NCBI RefSeq assembly: GCF_040958095.1
Contig: NC_091165.1
Coordinates: forward strand, 28,869,378 to 28,933,377
Direction of reading: 5' to 3'
Length of the DNA: 64,000 nucleotides
Source: Procambarus clarkii
Lineage: Eukaryota > Arthropoda > Malacostraca > Decapoda > Cambaridae
The position numbers and the translations under genes were made by a program. Below the pieces are notes generated by a model. It ran no database searches and was not told the DNA's origin. It was given only the letters and a program-made list of their open reading frames with translations. This document shows positions 24,849-37,165 of the stretch, piece after piece. Numbering within the stretch: position 1 is the stretch's first letter; the number at the start of each line of letters is the position of its first letter.

Positions 24849-25355
24849 TTATGAGTAAGTCGTGTACTGGGACTGGTCAGGAGGCCACAACATTGCACTA
24901 CTAGTAGAGTCCTGTTTAACGTCATCCACTGTCGAGTAATATTTGAACGCTGATCCAGTAGCAGGATGTCTCAATGCAAGGCGAAGCTCTGGGTTATTTT
25001 GAACGTGATTCACATTATCAGAATACGAGGGCAAGGCTTGGGTTACCCCGTCCTGGTATCGGACAAGACCTGAGTTTGAGATGCAGCAAGAATGGCAAGG
25101 GTCGTGATGTTGGGTAGTGGCTTGTTGGTCGGCCATGGTAGCCATGTTACATAGAAATAGTCGAGGCCGCCCACTGCGAGCTTTGTTCTCGACGCTGCCT
25201 TCTTGATACCACCGTCTGATCCACCTGTAGACAGTAGTCACACTCGCTCCTGTCTTCTGCGCAATCGTGCGAACTGGGAATCCGTCGACCCACATGCGGA
25301 TAAACACAGCGCGTTCTTCCACGCCCGTGGGTCGGAACTGGTGTTTCCCCATCAT
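24849..25355 (-). CDS. HTH1: transposase-type helix-turn-helix protein, 168 aa
   Basis: Single coding exon. Start chosen at the first ATG (MMGKHQFRPTG) because a splice acceptor TCCTCACAG sits 9 bases upstream, as in HTH2 and HTH3; a 5' leader exon is therefore likely. Residues about 5-62 form a paired/Tc1-transposase-like DNA-binding domain: ERAVFIRMWVDG, then VRTIAQKTGASVTTVYRWIR and ending RSGRPR (AT-hook-like). No DDE catalytic domain follows. The C-terminal 100 residues align with HTH2 (RYQDGV, PELRL, SAF, W-PDQSQ), so the whole protein looks constrained. Role unknown; a nuclear DNA-binding protein is inferred. It sits upstream of receptor gene B on the same strand. It could also be a remnant of a DNA transposon. 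Confidence 0.7.
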   Translation of the reverse strand: MMGKHQFRPTGVEERAVFIRMWVDGFPVRTIAQKTGASVTTVYRWIRRWYQEGSVENKARSGRPRLFLCNMATMADQQATTQHHDPCHSCCISNSGLVRYQDGVTQALPSYSDNVNHVQNNPELRLALRHPATGSAFKYYSTVDDVKQDSTSSAMLWPPDQSQYTTYS

Positions 25356-26500
25356 AGTGACGCTCTGTGAGGATAGAATCATAAACACATCTTCATACAC
25401 ACGTATATTATCAACATTTAACTTCTCATGATGAATGTACCGATACAAATATAAGATGAATCAAGATCTAGTGGGAAGTTAATACAAATTTCAACTTATT
25501 AAATTTATACATTAAGGAGCTGAAAGAATAACATTACATTTTTTTGCGTCAATCTAATTCAGATTCCTTTTTATATATAGACAGTTCTTGTGCGCATATT
25601 TCCCCGTGAGAATCAAGGTAGCTGATAATCAACAAATCATGGCGTGTCGGAAGTTAAAGCAGAATTCAATTATTTACCTAAGTATGACACTGCGAGAAAT
25701 ATAGCACTACATACTCTAGGACAGAGCAACCCCCAATTATCTCCTGCTCTGACATGTCCCGCATAATACCACATAAGAATTTCTTACTAATGATGCCAAC
25801 ATTCGTGGGAAAATTTCACCACAAACACAGGAACATGGTAAATCTCTCACTGTCTTGCTCAAACATGTAATTGTGAGGAGGAGAAAGTGCTATGCCTACA
25901 TGGCACATTGAAGGGCTAGGGGACAGGAACGATCCAAAATCCTTGGACCGTCGGGATCGAACGGCGACTGCACGAAGCGAGGCTGTCACTGTACTTTGAC
26001 ATATCCTCATATCAATTAAGTAGTTCTCACATAAAAATACAAGACAATTATGTACAGATAAAACCATTTTACCAATGTCATTAAACACTTCAAATAGTCG
26101 TAAAACATTAAACAAGACGACGGAATTCATGTGATGAAACACTCTGTCGTCTAAAGATGACCGTGTTCCCCCAGCTGACGAAGGCATAGCCTCGCCTAAC
26201 CTCCACTGGATGGCGTATACATTCCATCCAGTTTGAACTAATTTGCTCACAAGATATGTAATCACTTCAACGTATGGTACAGAGTTAAAAGATGTTAAAT
26301 ATTTTTGTTTGTGATTTGTAACTTCATGCGGCGCATCAAAACGGAGGAAAGTCAGCAATTGAATTCTCTTCCTCCCCAGTGATTACATATAGGAAATAGT
26401 AAAAAAAAAGAATGAAATTGTAAAAAATAAAACGTGAATTATACAACAAGCATTATAAAAATATGATGACTAAGTAAAAAAATTAAAATGAATCAAAAGC
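25356..26500. other. Presumed intron of HTH1
   Basis: The stretch between the HTH1 acceptor and the promoter-like segment. I see no domain-bearing frame in it; a 180-residue open frame on the - strand (25816-26358) matches nothing I recognise. Confidence 0.4.
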
Positions 26501-26501
26501 C

Positions 26502-26915
26502 TTACACGTTAGAGCTTTCAGTGAACAGAAGTCCAGCTCCAGAGAGGATGATGATTGCGTCACAGTAAAGACAGACTGGATCCGGCTGGCGGGTTGATGG
26601 CCATAGTCTCCACGGTACTGACGCCTCCATCACCACCTTCCACACCTTTATTGTCTTCACTCGCAACAACCACCACACTAACTGTGCCCTCATTGGTCCA
26701 CGGTGAGCCAGGGACGCTGATTGGTTACCAGCTGCCTGTATACAACGTCGTGAGTGGCCCGGCAGTAGTCTGGTCGCCAGTCTGGTTGATGTTACTGGTT
26801 GGGGGGATGTTGATGCGCGCGCTTTGCCTATTTCCTCACAGTATACAGTGACTGCTTCATGCACTGTGATCATAGGAGCCTCGCTGGAGGAGTGGAAGCT
26901 TATTTATCTTTCATA
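26502..26915 (-). promoter_or_regulatory. Duplicated promoter-like segment upstream of HTH1, with two CCAAT boxes
   Basis: About 94% identical by eye to 39600-40005 upstream of HTH2. On the - strand it carries AACCAATCAGCG and GGACCAATGAGG about 30 bases apart, then CGAGTGAAGACAATAAAGG. A donor-like GTAAGG near 26505 could splice to the HTH1 acceptor at 25365. It also reads as an open frame, but base changes between the copies are mostly amino-acid-changing, which speaks against coding. Confidence 0.5.
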
Positions 26916-27111
26916 ATGGCTAGTGAAAACAAGCAGCATACGACTATACTGGCTAACCACATAATCATAATAAAAATGATAATGGCAGTTAACATATAAG
27001 GTCACACATCATCTCGGGTCAGGCATAAATAACCAGGTAGCATTAACGATGGGGGATTGTTGAATTATTTCAGGCGAAGTTTTGCATACAGACGAATTAG
27101 CTTGTACGTAT

Positions 27112-27300
<189 letters not shown>

Positions 27301-27947
27301 TGCGTAGTAGTGAGGACCATTTGTAGGGGTCGAACCTAGTATATGATTATGGTCCGTATTTGTGCTGGCCGGGGGAAAAAAGCGTCAAACATGATTGCCG
27401 AGCTGAGAAAGCAGGAGAAGGATATTGGGGCAAAACAATAAAACTTTTGAGATTTTTAATAATATATATATACTAGACATTGGTAACAAAGAGGAACACA
27501 AATATAATTGTACTCTAAAGATATAGTACATAAATAGTAAAAAAATATTATAACTAAAATGTATGAATTTAATGTTTTTGTGTAAATGGAGCCCCCAAAG
27601 TCTCTCGAACACGTAGTCAAGAACAAGTGTGAGTGTGGTTGACCTAGCCGGCCTTCCTAAGCTTCCCCAACGTCAAAAAACTGTTGTACTAAAGTGCCCT
27701 TATCCTAACTTACCAGAGAAGGTATCCAAAACTGAAAACAGAACAGTATATCAATTTCACGAGCCGCTGACATTTTCTATAACACGTTTTAGGCTTTAGC
27801 TGAAGTATTCGTCAATATGCGACGTTCTATTAGGAGGACGAGTTGGTTGACCAACGTGGGGGTTGGACATGGATGGTTTTGAAAGCAGACGAAGACCTCT
27901 GGCAGTGGAGGAGATCACGAAGACTGGAAACCAGGAGACGAAGACCA
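27301..27947. other. Spacer downstream of gene C
   Basis: 3' flank of gene C. AT-rich; no clear AATAAA on the - strand close to the stop codon and no gene seen. Confidence 0.5.
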
Positions 27948-30900
27948 CTAGGTGTGGAAGCGTGTGGCGATCAGCTCGAAGCACAGCGCCACCAAACCCA
28001 TCAGATACCCAACACCACAGATCACAAACATTCCCTGTAGTTAACATACCATCATCATCATTATATTTTGAATGTTATAACTGAAATAGATGAGTGTAGT
28101 ACTCTTGAGTGCACAGAAGCAATAAATATTATCGCAATCTCAATCAATTATCACATGGATGAATGTACCCAAAGCTAGAGAATATTGGGTTGTTGTTGTT
28201 GTCTGCATATTGTATATATTTTATAATGAATACAACGGCAGTATAGCACAGCATTACCCAGACGTTGGACAGCGCGAGAGGGGATCTGACGGTGATCTTG
28301 GAGGGAGGGTACAGACACACAGTCGAATTTATCTTCAGGCTCTTCATCCAGTACTCGTAGAGTCCAAACTCCTTTATCCAGGTAATTCTGTGATTCACAT
28401 GAGCTGGATTAGTTTAGATGTCTTAAATTAATGCCGTTTTTATTTAGCTGTAACTAGGTAGCGTGGTGTTCCGTAGCTCTATAGTGCCGGATCGTCTAAA
28501 CGAGCTTACATGTGCTATAAAATTAGTGGGTTGGATGAATGTATATATTTCTGGCATGAGTGTGCGTATTACCGGCATCTCACATTTTGTATTAAGCTTT
28601 TATTATTGTGTATACATTATATAAGTATATATATATATATAATGTATGTGTGTGTATGCTCACCTCCGACTTATAGAAGGCACTAGAGGACTGGTCTTCG
28701 CTCCTATCATGCAGTACTGGAATGGCATAAACCTCTCCCTCGACGTGTAGAAGTCACACCGACCTATGGGAGTCGGGGGAGACGGTCTCAAGATACACTC
28801 GAGATGAAAGAGTACACCTATTATCATCATGGAAAAGGTCTTTCTATTTCTAGGAAATAGAAAGAACTCTATTTCCAGACCTAGGTTTGGAAATAGAGTG
28901 GTTAACCTATTGAATAAATCAACAGGTATATGATAAAATAAACAGATATTGTGAGATATCCATAATATCAATAACTTTAAGATATATATATTATAACATA
29001 TTTTTATAGCCACCCAATCTCGTAACATAATAAATATATGAGTTTGGGTGGGTATAAACAGGAGCTGGCTCGTGTTATACTATATGCCTTCTGCAGTTAC
29101 CTTGATTCTTATGTTCCAGTTCGCTTTAATCGCTACCAATCCTATTATGATTAATACTTATAAGAAGAACTGGCTTCCTGAAACCAAACCTAATTCCTGT
29201 TGAAATCAGATTCTGAGACGTGAATTATGGGGTCATATTGTTCATCACAGAATTTGTAGATGAAAAGTTTTGCTTGAATATTTCAATAATGTTTACATAT
29301 TATGAGTCACAGAACAATTAGAGATATTAACTTCAATCTCTCTTTATGTATTTTAAGTTATAATTTTCCGTCATTATATGTACAAGTGTAATTTTATGAT
29401 ACATGTATTAAATAAGCAAATGCGTAAGTCAATACAAATTTATTAACTTGTATTGATTTTCTTGTTATTAATTTTATTTTTATCATTAAAAAACTAAGCT
29501 TTACAACTTTGGGCATTAATAATGTACTGAATAAGCACCTGTTTGAGAAAAGTCCTGAGCCTTGAGAACTTTGATAGTAAGGTCCTCGCCGACGTAGACA
29601 AATGGACCCTTTCGTACCCTATCGTCCAACATGGTCTGATACTCCGTAGCCAAGACGTAGGCGATACGCCCTGCTTGCTCCGATTCCCGCACCTCCAGGA
29701 AGATCCCGGATCTTGACATCTTGAGCAAAAATTGAGAGGAAAAAACTGATGAAGTTATCTACATGGTGAAGACCAGGCATATGTAGACAAGTTAATCGTA
29801 ACGTCTCGGAAATTGGAGAAAGAAAGGGGAGGAGAAAGTCACAGTGAGGGAGGTAGAGAGGTGGAAGGGAGGAGTGAGAAAGCGTGGTTAGGAGAAAGGG
29901 AAAGTTTAAAATTGAGAGAGAAAGAATGAGAGAATGGAGGAATGTAAAATGAGTAGAACGTGGTAGAAATGTAGGCTTACGTCAAAGCTGTCTGACGCCC
30001 CATTGATTGTTCAGTACGTCAAGAATGTGTGATGTTCCCCAGATTGTTCAGTACGTCAAGAATGTGAGGTGTTCTGATTGTTCACTACGTCAAGAATGTG
30101 AGGTGTTCTGATTGTTCAGTACGTCAAGAATGTGTAGTGTTCTGATTGTTCAGTATACCACACATTCACTCACAACTAGATGAGTACATTATGAAGAAAA
30201 GACTTACACGAAAGTAACTGACATAGGCCGTGTTGTACTCCCAGATCATGGTAGTGGAGGAGGAGTCCAGGAGAGCCCGCAGGGTCTGGAAGGGCTGAGG
30301 GATGTACCTCACGGCCAACAGAGACATGAGGTTACCAGAGTAACTCTGCGTCACCACCAGCATCATCAGCATCCAGCTGGCCAGCACCAGCCGCTCCCAC
30401 CACCGCCCGGGCGGCATTGTCGTGTCTGAGGACAAGAGGCCAGATTCACGAAAGCACTTACGAATGTGTACATCTTTTCTCAATCTTTGACGGCTTTGGT
30501 TACATCTATTAAACGGTTTACAAGCATGAAAACTTCCCATTCAACTGTTGTTATTGTTATAAACAGCCTCCTGGTGCTTCGGAGCTCATTAACTATTTAA
30601 TAATTGGAAACAAAGCCGCGAAAGATTGAGAAAAGATGTACAGGTTCGTAAGTGCTTGCGAATGTGCTTTCGTGAATCTGGCCCAAGGTTTGTTTATATT
30701 TTGAACTAAATGGCCGTACGCAGAAAATGTACAATTATGCGTATACAAACACACACACACACAATAGTAAATGAAAAAAGTAATATGGCTCAGATTGCGA
30801 TGATTGAATCAATGCTTCAGAAAAGGCAGCATGAGAGAACAGCCTGGCATGCTGTAGTGAGCGTTGTTCATGAACCCTGGTACAGCATAGGCTACAAGAA

Positions 30901-33900
30901 AACAAAAAAAAATTAACCTTTAGATGTCTGAATTATAGTAAGAAATGTATTCCCATATTCTTAATTCCAAAACAATAACAAATATTTGTTGTTTACTCTT
31001 TCTTCTTTGCATGTAATGGCAAAGACAACATTCGTCTCTTTCAAGGGTTGGTTTGGTGTTGGGCTTAAATGATTCTCAACCTCAAGATGTTGTTAAAGCA
31101 ACCACAATAGCTTACTGATCAAGCAGTAAGTATGCTTCAGCTCTCAACATAATCGAGGACTAAGGTACATATCTCTACTCACAATCTTGTTTTCGAGATG
31201 CTTATTTTATCACCCATAATCAGTGTTTTGACCCACATAATGTGCCTTGTGTATCTTGATTTAGCTGAGTTGCCAGAAGCGCCACGTACCATTGGTCTCA
31301 CAGTCAATAATCTACATACTGTCATATTAACAAAACTAAACTCACTCTTCTGTAGCGTCATGCGAAAGTAAATGGAGAAGTCGAACTCTTCGGGGGAGAA
31401 GAAGGAGAGCAGGAAGAGAGCGACCAGCACCACCAGGAAGGACCCCAACAGGGCCGCCCACACTACAGGAGACAGTGGCAGCAGGAACCCCCACGGGTCC
31501 ACCTCGGGTCGGCCCTGACCTCCAAGGATCCTCAGAGAGTCACTGACGATCGATACCGTGTAGTCTATGATCTCGGCTCGTTCTGCCGTGACTCCGAACG
31601 GACCAACGCCCACGTCAACCTCCTGAAGGCATGTAAACACTTGGGGTTCACTTTAGCTTCCGAATGATATAATGAAAAGGTTGAAGATGAAGGAACGTCC
31701 CAATATATGTGGACGTTTATTAAAACCCAAATTTTCGGATGTACGTCTACCTTCTTTCTCAAGGTACTGTACACAATGTTTAGCATTATAGTGTGAGAAC
31801 ATTGTATACAGCACCTTGAGAAAGGATGTAGGTTCCGTCCGAAAAATGTGGTTTTTAATGCACTTACACATATATTGGGTCGTTCCTTCACCTTCATTCA
31901 AGCACTACGGATTTGTAATAAGTTTCTCAATGAAAAAGTTATTATGCTGGAAGAACCAAGTGAACAAGGACAAAGACTATTAATGATCAATAAATGAACC
32001 AAGCATAATCAGACCCAGTAGCTGGATTAAGCCCTAATAATATCTCTACTTGTTCCAGTATTTACGGCAATAGTAGTAGTAGGCATCCATCAGTCTCAGG
32101 AGACTATGGAGTTGCGCTCTGGTTGTCGGTCTGGAGTGGTCTCTCCAGGGCTCAAAGCCAGGATAAGTTGATTCGGGGGAGAAGCTGTTACCCAGGCAGC
32201 AGGTCCCCCCTCTCCACGACGCTGAAAGTCTCCAATGGAAAGGCATACGCCAATACGATTGGTTTAACCACTTCAATGTCTCCCTTCGCGGGTCTGAGAT
32301 GGATTGCACCAATGACTGTCACACTACAACATTCGAGGACACTAGTGTGACGTTATCCAGGTCATGTCTAATGTTAAGGGGGTAACTCCCTTGGTCTCGC
32401 GTAGTACACCTCCTGCAGTGGCTTACATCTTCCCAGCTGCGCCCCTCTCACCTTCCTGGCCACCAAGCCCACCATCCCCGTCTCCGTCCCGTTGGCCAGC
32501 TTGGTCCCGAACGACCCGTCAGGTGGCGGCACAACGGTGAAGCTGCTGGTGATGTGACGGTAAGTGTCTGTCTCATGACATGGGGGGGGGGACAGATGTT
32601 TATCATGTTATGTAAAGTTTTAGGGGACAAGTACATCCAAGGTGAAATGTTAACTTTTTTTTTAAGAAGTGGCACTACATTAGCAGCCTTCCATGCTTCT
32701 GGAGCAACTCCACAGCTATTAAATTAATAGTTTGAGAAAAGGTCTTTGCGACATTCTTGGTACTATATTATACAATGAACTAATGTTGTTTGTTACTACC
32801 TTACCTGAAGTTGAGGGAGCGGCCAAGCAGCTGGAGGACCTGGATCATGGAGCCGGTGAAGATGTACCTCTGGCCGGCTGTACCAGACTCCTCCCTCATC
32901 TCCACGTGCGGCGGGAACTCCGTCGCCGTCATCTTCAGCGTCGGTCTTTCCAGAAACCTGATGAAGCACACAGATTCAACACACCTCTCGCCAGGTTACC
33001 CACCTTACGCAGCACACCTCCATCAACTATATAATAATTAACACTATATAATACTGAGCAAAACGCATTAGACTCAATATAGTAGTAAGATCAGATATCG
33101 CAAAATAATATTTTAACTTCCTAACCAAGTTATGAAGAAGCAAAGGTTAATGCCAGAAGCATGGAAGTAGTCTAACTCTTTCGGTCACATATAATAACAC
33201 ACCAAAATATAACTGTCACGAAATAAACAGGCAGCATCAGAGGGAAGACTCGCCTGTAGAACTTCTCGGGGAAGAGCTGGAGGCTGGTGGTGAGGGAGAG
33301 GCCTCTGTGGGGCGTCCACTTGGCGACCTGCAACACTGTACTGCTGTACGGGACGTGCACCCACACGCTGCACCTGCACATGCAACAATCACCAACACAA
33401 TCATTAAGTCGACCCGTGTTTCAACACACTCGACAGCAAGGCAAATAAACACCACATTAATAAACAATTTATCCAATATCAATCGTCAGTTTGTCATTAG
33501 GACTCTTAACAAACCTTAGGCCTGATTATTTTGTGCTGGTCGTATGTGCGATCTAGTCCAAGTGGCACTTCCTAGTGGACCTATGAAATATTTGTATCAA
33601 AGTCGCCACAGGATGAGCAACATGGTGGCTGGTCATTACCTGGAGGAGGCGTCCAGGATGAGCAACATGGTGGCTGGTCATTACCTGGAGGAGGCGTCCA
33701 GGATGAGCAACATGGTGGCTGGTCATTACCTGGAGGAGGCGTCCAGGATGAGCAACATGGTGGCTGGTCATTACCTGGAGGAGGCGTCCAGGATGAGCAA
33801 CATGGTGGCTGGTCATTACCTGGAGGAGGCGTCCAGGATGAGCAACATGGTGGCTGGTCATTACCTGGAGGAGGCGTCCAGGATGAGCAACATGGCGTTC

Positions 33901-35712
33901 ATCATGGAGAAGGAAGTGTGGAGGTGACGGAGGTCAGAGAGAGGTTGGCGGGTGATGGCCAGCAACCTGTTGGCCCACAGCAGAAGGTGGCCCTTGATGG
34001 CCCACTCGGCTGAGGCGGCCAGGAAGGTCGGGTCGTCGCTCACCACCACCACCATCACCAACCACGACACCTGTCGCACCTGTCGACAAGTAGGTGTAGG
34101 TTACGAGGTCTGTGTCACAACTGGTGGCGACTTTGTATCTCTGGGGAGACACAAGTGATTGTAGTGAGGCTACCTCACTGTCTCACTACTGTTCTACCTC
34201 CCTGCCTCGCTAACAGGAAGGAGTTCCACCTCTCTGTCTCACTAACTACTGGCAGGAACGTACCTGGCGAGCGTGGGTCACCACCTGCGCCATGCGCGAC
34301 TCCGTCAGGTTGGAGCTGATAACTTCTGCTGGTACCTGGAACACCGTCACCCCCCAGGGCGCTCCCAGACATCCCAGCTCCTGAGGTCACATAAGAACAA
34401 ACTGACGCCAGATCATGGAAGGTTGTTTCACCTAGTCAAAGACAGGTGGTATGAGACACTGTATCAAGACACAGGTGGTGTAAGCCAGTGTATCAGGTCA
34501 CAGGTGGTGAAAGACAGTGTATCAGGACACACAGGTGGTGTAAGACAGTGTATCAGGACACAGGTGGTGTAAGCTAGTGTATTAGGACACAGGTGGAGCA
34601 GTAGTGTGGACGCACCGTGAAGACAGTGGAGGGGGAGGTGCTGCCATCTGTGAGGAGGATGACGGAGGAGCGCGGCCGCCACACTCTGGCCGCCACAGCC
34701 GCCACGCACCGCCCCGCCGCCCTCAGCGTCTCTTCTCCAACTGCTCGGCATGAGAAAATCATTACGAGATAATTATACGATCAATTATACGAGAATAAAA
34801 ACAAAATCCATAACCAAATAATTTGATTTTATTGAAAAATGTCAGAAAGAGTTAGATCAAATATTCTAGCAAGAATCTTCTCCATATTTCTGATGCTTTT
34901 AATTTGAAAAGGAGTTTGAAACATTCTTTTTTTCTCCAACGTCTAATAGTTTTACATGGCGTGACGTTAAGAGAGTTTTTCGTTGACACTCTCAACATCT
35001 TCAGCGACGGAGGGAGAAGCAGATACACGCTACCTAGAACAACGAAATATATAGTCAATATAGAATCATTGATCTAACCTCTTTCAATAACGTACGTCTT
35101 CAAGACATTATATAAATATATATATATATATGGTCCTCAAGCTATAAATCACTATAAACTATTTGGCCCTTCGAGGATTCGAACCTGGGCGACCAGCGAT
35201 CACCCGACTGGCTATCCAGCACTAGCGTCCCTCCACCATCAATTGCCTATAAGTGATGGCTGGTCTTCAAACCCACATACGTCTATATGGATTCCATTAC
35301 CATCCATAACCCGGCAACAATCGTGGTTCATATCGGATATCGTTTTTCGTAGAATCTTTACACATATTAGGATCCCGCTGGAGGATGTTACGTAACACGT
35401 TAACTTAAAAATTGAAGAACATAGTGAAATTGGGGAAAAAATATATTAAATACTCTCGCTCTGTCAGCATCTTCGTCAGCTGTCATTCCCTTGGTGAAGA
35501 TGATAGTTAGATAGACAGCGATAGTTAGATAGACAGGCAACAGCGATAGCTAGGTAGACAGGCAACAGCGCGAGAGAGACAGGAAGACAGGAGAGACAAT
35601 TACTGAACAACTTACCCCCTGGGCGAGGCAGGTGATGTGCAACAGTCAACATGACAGTCGCAGTCAAGATGCTGACAGTCAACTTGAGCAGCATCAACTC
35701 CACTCTCGTCAT
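27948..35712 (-). CDS. Ionotropic receptor gene C, complete, 13 exons, 637 aa
   Basis: Likely chemosensory IR channel, closest to B. Exons in order: 35712-35616 (signal peptide MTRVELMLLKLTVSILTATV), 34743-34616, 34380-34264, 34079-33865, 33373-33254, 32957-32805, 32542-32452, 31622-31346, 30425-30208, 29719-29539, 28763-28664, 28387-28258, 28034-27948. All phases fit; TAG stop. S1 has GPFGVTAERAEIIDYT with the ligand Arg near residue 322; M1 about 360-382; M3 with SYSGNL; S2 with LATEYQT, CDFY and NSTVC; a short tail ATRFHT after the last helix GMFVICGVGYLMGLVALCF. The exon 7 acceptor is CAGCAG, so one Ser/Ala-type codon may be optional. The exon 5 donor is GC as in B. A MITE ends 13 bases before the exon 9 acceptor. 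Six copies of the exon 4 donor lie in tandem. Confidence 0.9.
29040..29125 (+). repeat. Interspersed repeat, 'CCTTCTGCAGTTACCTT' family
   Basis: GGGTATAAACAGGAGCTGGC, ATGCCTTCTGCAGTTACC and GATTCTTATGTTCC in order, as in the copies at 27112, 56347 and 60325. Abundant in decapod genomes by recall. Confidence 0.65.
30008..30155. repeat. Minisatellite, 4-5 copies
   Basis: Repeated GTTCAGTACGTCAAGAATGTG with GGTGTTCTGATT spacers of varying length, in intron 9 of gene C. Confidence 0.85.
30438..30684. mobile_element. Palindromic MITE, 'GGCCAGATTCACGAAAGCA' family
   Basis: About 247 bp with long inverted arms (CACTTACGAA, GTGTACATCTTTTCTCAATC) and an asymmetric centre AACTGTTGTTATTGTTATAA. A second copy is at 41243-41501. 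It sits in intron 8 of gene C, and its end is 13 bases from the exon 9 acceptor. Confidence 0.9.
31671..31897. mobile_element. Palindromic MITE in intron 7 of gene C
   Basis: Ends AATGAAGGTGAAGGAACG-like and its reverse complement; the arms continue with CACATATATTGGG and the centre pairs (CTTTCTCAAGGT...ACCTTGAGAAAGG). It lies about 50 bases upstream of the exon 8 acceptor. Confidence 0.75.
32075..32360 (+). repeat. Interspersed repeat, long copy
   Basis: GCATCCATCAGTCTCAGGAG, TCGGTCTGGAGTGGTC, GGGGAGAAGCTGTTACCC, then a unique body. The first part is shared with 5960-6085. It lies in intron 7 of gene C. Confidence 0.65.
33596..33897 (-). repeat. 45-bp minisatellite carrying the exon 4 donor of gene C, 6 donor copies
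   Basis: The same unit as at 17411 and 51250. The true donor is at 33864/33865; five exact copies of exon end plus GTAATG donor follow in the intron. Confidence 0.95.
34442..34605. repeat. About 30-bp minisatellite, 5-6 copies, intron 2 of gene C
   Basis: The unit resembles ACACAGGTGGTGTAAG plus ACAGTGTATCAGG. It starts about 15 bases downstream of the exon 2 donor but does not include it. Confidence 0.85.
35140..35240 (-). repeat. tRNA-like SINE head
   Basis: On the - strand CCAGGTTCGAATCCTCGAAG gives a B box, with AGCCAGTCGGGTGATCGC upstream as a possible anticodon arm. It lies in intron 1 of gene C. Confidence 0.4.
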
Positions 35713-35904
35713 CACTCTCGTCTTTCCACCACCCCGGCCGTCACACACGTCACACGTCACGGCCGTCACACGTCACGGCCGTCACACACACACTTACACA
35801 TTGGGCAAGGAAACAGTCCAATTAGCACCATCGTGTCACTGCTTCTGTGAATGATCTGCCAAGTGTATTTACACATCAGAGTTTACAAAAGTTGATTAAA
35901 GAAC

Positions 35905-36250
35905 CTAGACGCTGGCTATTAAGAAGCAAGATACTGAGTATTAAGAAGCAAGATACTGACTATTAAGAAGCAAGATACTGACTATTAAGAAGCAAGATAC
36001 TGAGTATTAAGAAGCAAGATACTGAGTATTAAGAAGCAAGATACTGAGTATTAAGAAGCAAGATACTGAGTATTAAGAAGCAAGATACTGAGTATTAAGA
36101 AGCAAGATACTGAGTATTAAGAAGCAAGATACTGAGTATTAAGAAGCAAGATATTGATTATTAAGAAGCAAGATACTGACTATTAAGAAGCAAGATACTG
36201 AGTATTAAGAAGCAAGATACTGACTATTAAGAACTAAGATGCTAGGTATT
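35905..36250. repeat. 22-bp minisatellite, about 15 copies
   Basis: The unit is GAAGCAAGATACTGAGTATT plus AA, with GACTATT variants. Confidence 0.95.
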
Positions 36251-36589
36251 ATAAGAACCAAGACGTTGGCTATTAAGCACCAGTACGAATAACAAAGTGT
36301 CCTGATAACAGGACACGATGTGTCCTGTCCTGTCCGAATAAAATACATGTCCTTTGTATTTAGGACATACATAAACTTTGTATTAATATTTCCTAAATTC
36401 AAAGTGTAAGTATTGAAATCATTCTTACTGCACTACAAAGTATCTAAGGCTTGTTATCTCAAGTAATCTCAGTAGGAGTGGCCTTTGATCTTGTCTAATT
36501 ACAATAGAAATAGCACTTGTGATCTTATATTATTACAGTAAAGTTCAGAACTTTCGCGGATATCTTGTAGGAGGAGGAGAAGGAAGAAC

Positions 36590-37165
36590 AGTGACACCCT
36601 GGGGGAGGAGGGATAGTTCCGACACACCCTGGGGGAGGAGGGATGGTTCCGACACACCCTGGGGGAGGAGGGATGGTTCCGACACACCCTGGAGGAGGAG
36701 GGATGGTTCCGACACACCCTGGGGGAGGAGGGATGGTTCCGACACACCCTGGAGGAGGAGGGATGGTTCCGACACACCCTGGGGGAGGAGGGATGGTTCC
36801 GACACACCCTGGGGGAGGAGGGATGGTTCCGACACACCCTGGAGGAGGAGGGATGGTTCCGACACACCCTGGGGGAGGAGGGATGGTTCCGACACATCCT
36901 GGGGGAGAAGGGATGGTTCTGACACACCATGTAGGAGGAGGGATGGTTCCGACACATCCTGGAGGAGAAGGGATGGTTCCGACACACCCTGGAGGAGAAG
37001 GGATGGTTCTGACACACCATGTAGGAGGAGGGATGGTTCCGACACATCCTGGGGGAGGAGGGATGGTTCCGACACACCCTGGGGGAGGGGATAATTCCGA
37101 CACACCCTGGGGGGGGGGGAGGGATAGTTCTGACACATCCTGGGGAGGAGGAGGAGGTAGGGCAG
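36590..37165. repeat. 30-bp G-rich minisatellite, about 18 copies
   Basis: Unit GGGATGGTTCCGACACACCC plus TGGGGGAGGA. The G-runs on the + strand could form quadruplexes; this is inference from the sequence. Confidence 0.95.

Noticed and set aside
24849-25355. HTH1 as a 5' coding exon of receptor gene B
   Set aside because: It has its own stop codon, and gene B has its own signal-peptide start codon; no donor in frame was found. A shared transcript cannot be excluded.
25816-26358. 180-residue open frame on the - strand
   Set aside because: No recognisable domain, no paralog in the HTH2 or HTH3 units, and it lies in the presumed leader intron of HTH1.
26502-26873. A conserved 120-residue frame also present at 39565-39966
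   Set aside because: The similarity is at DNA level; most base differences change the amino acid, and the segment carries CCAAT boxes. A promoter copy is a better explanation.
33544-33927. 127-residue repetitive frame on the + strand with VAGHYLEEAS units
   Set aside because: Antisense reading of the 45-bp exon 4 donor array of gene C.
35905-36250. CRISPR-like array
   Set aside because: Uniform 22-bp tandem repeats with no unique spacers, in an animal genome.
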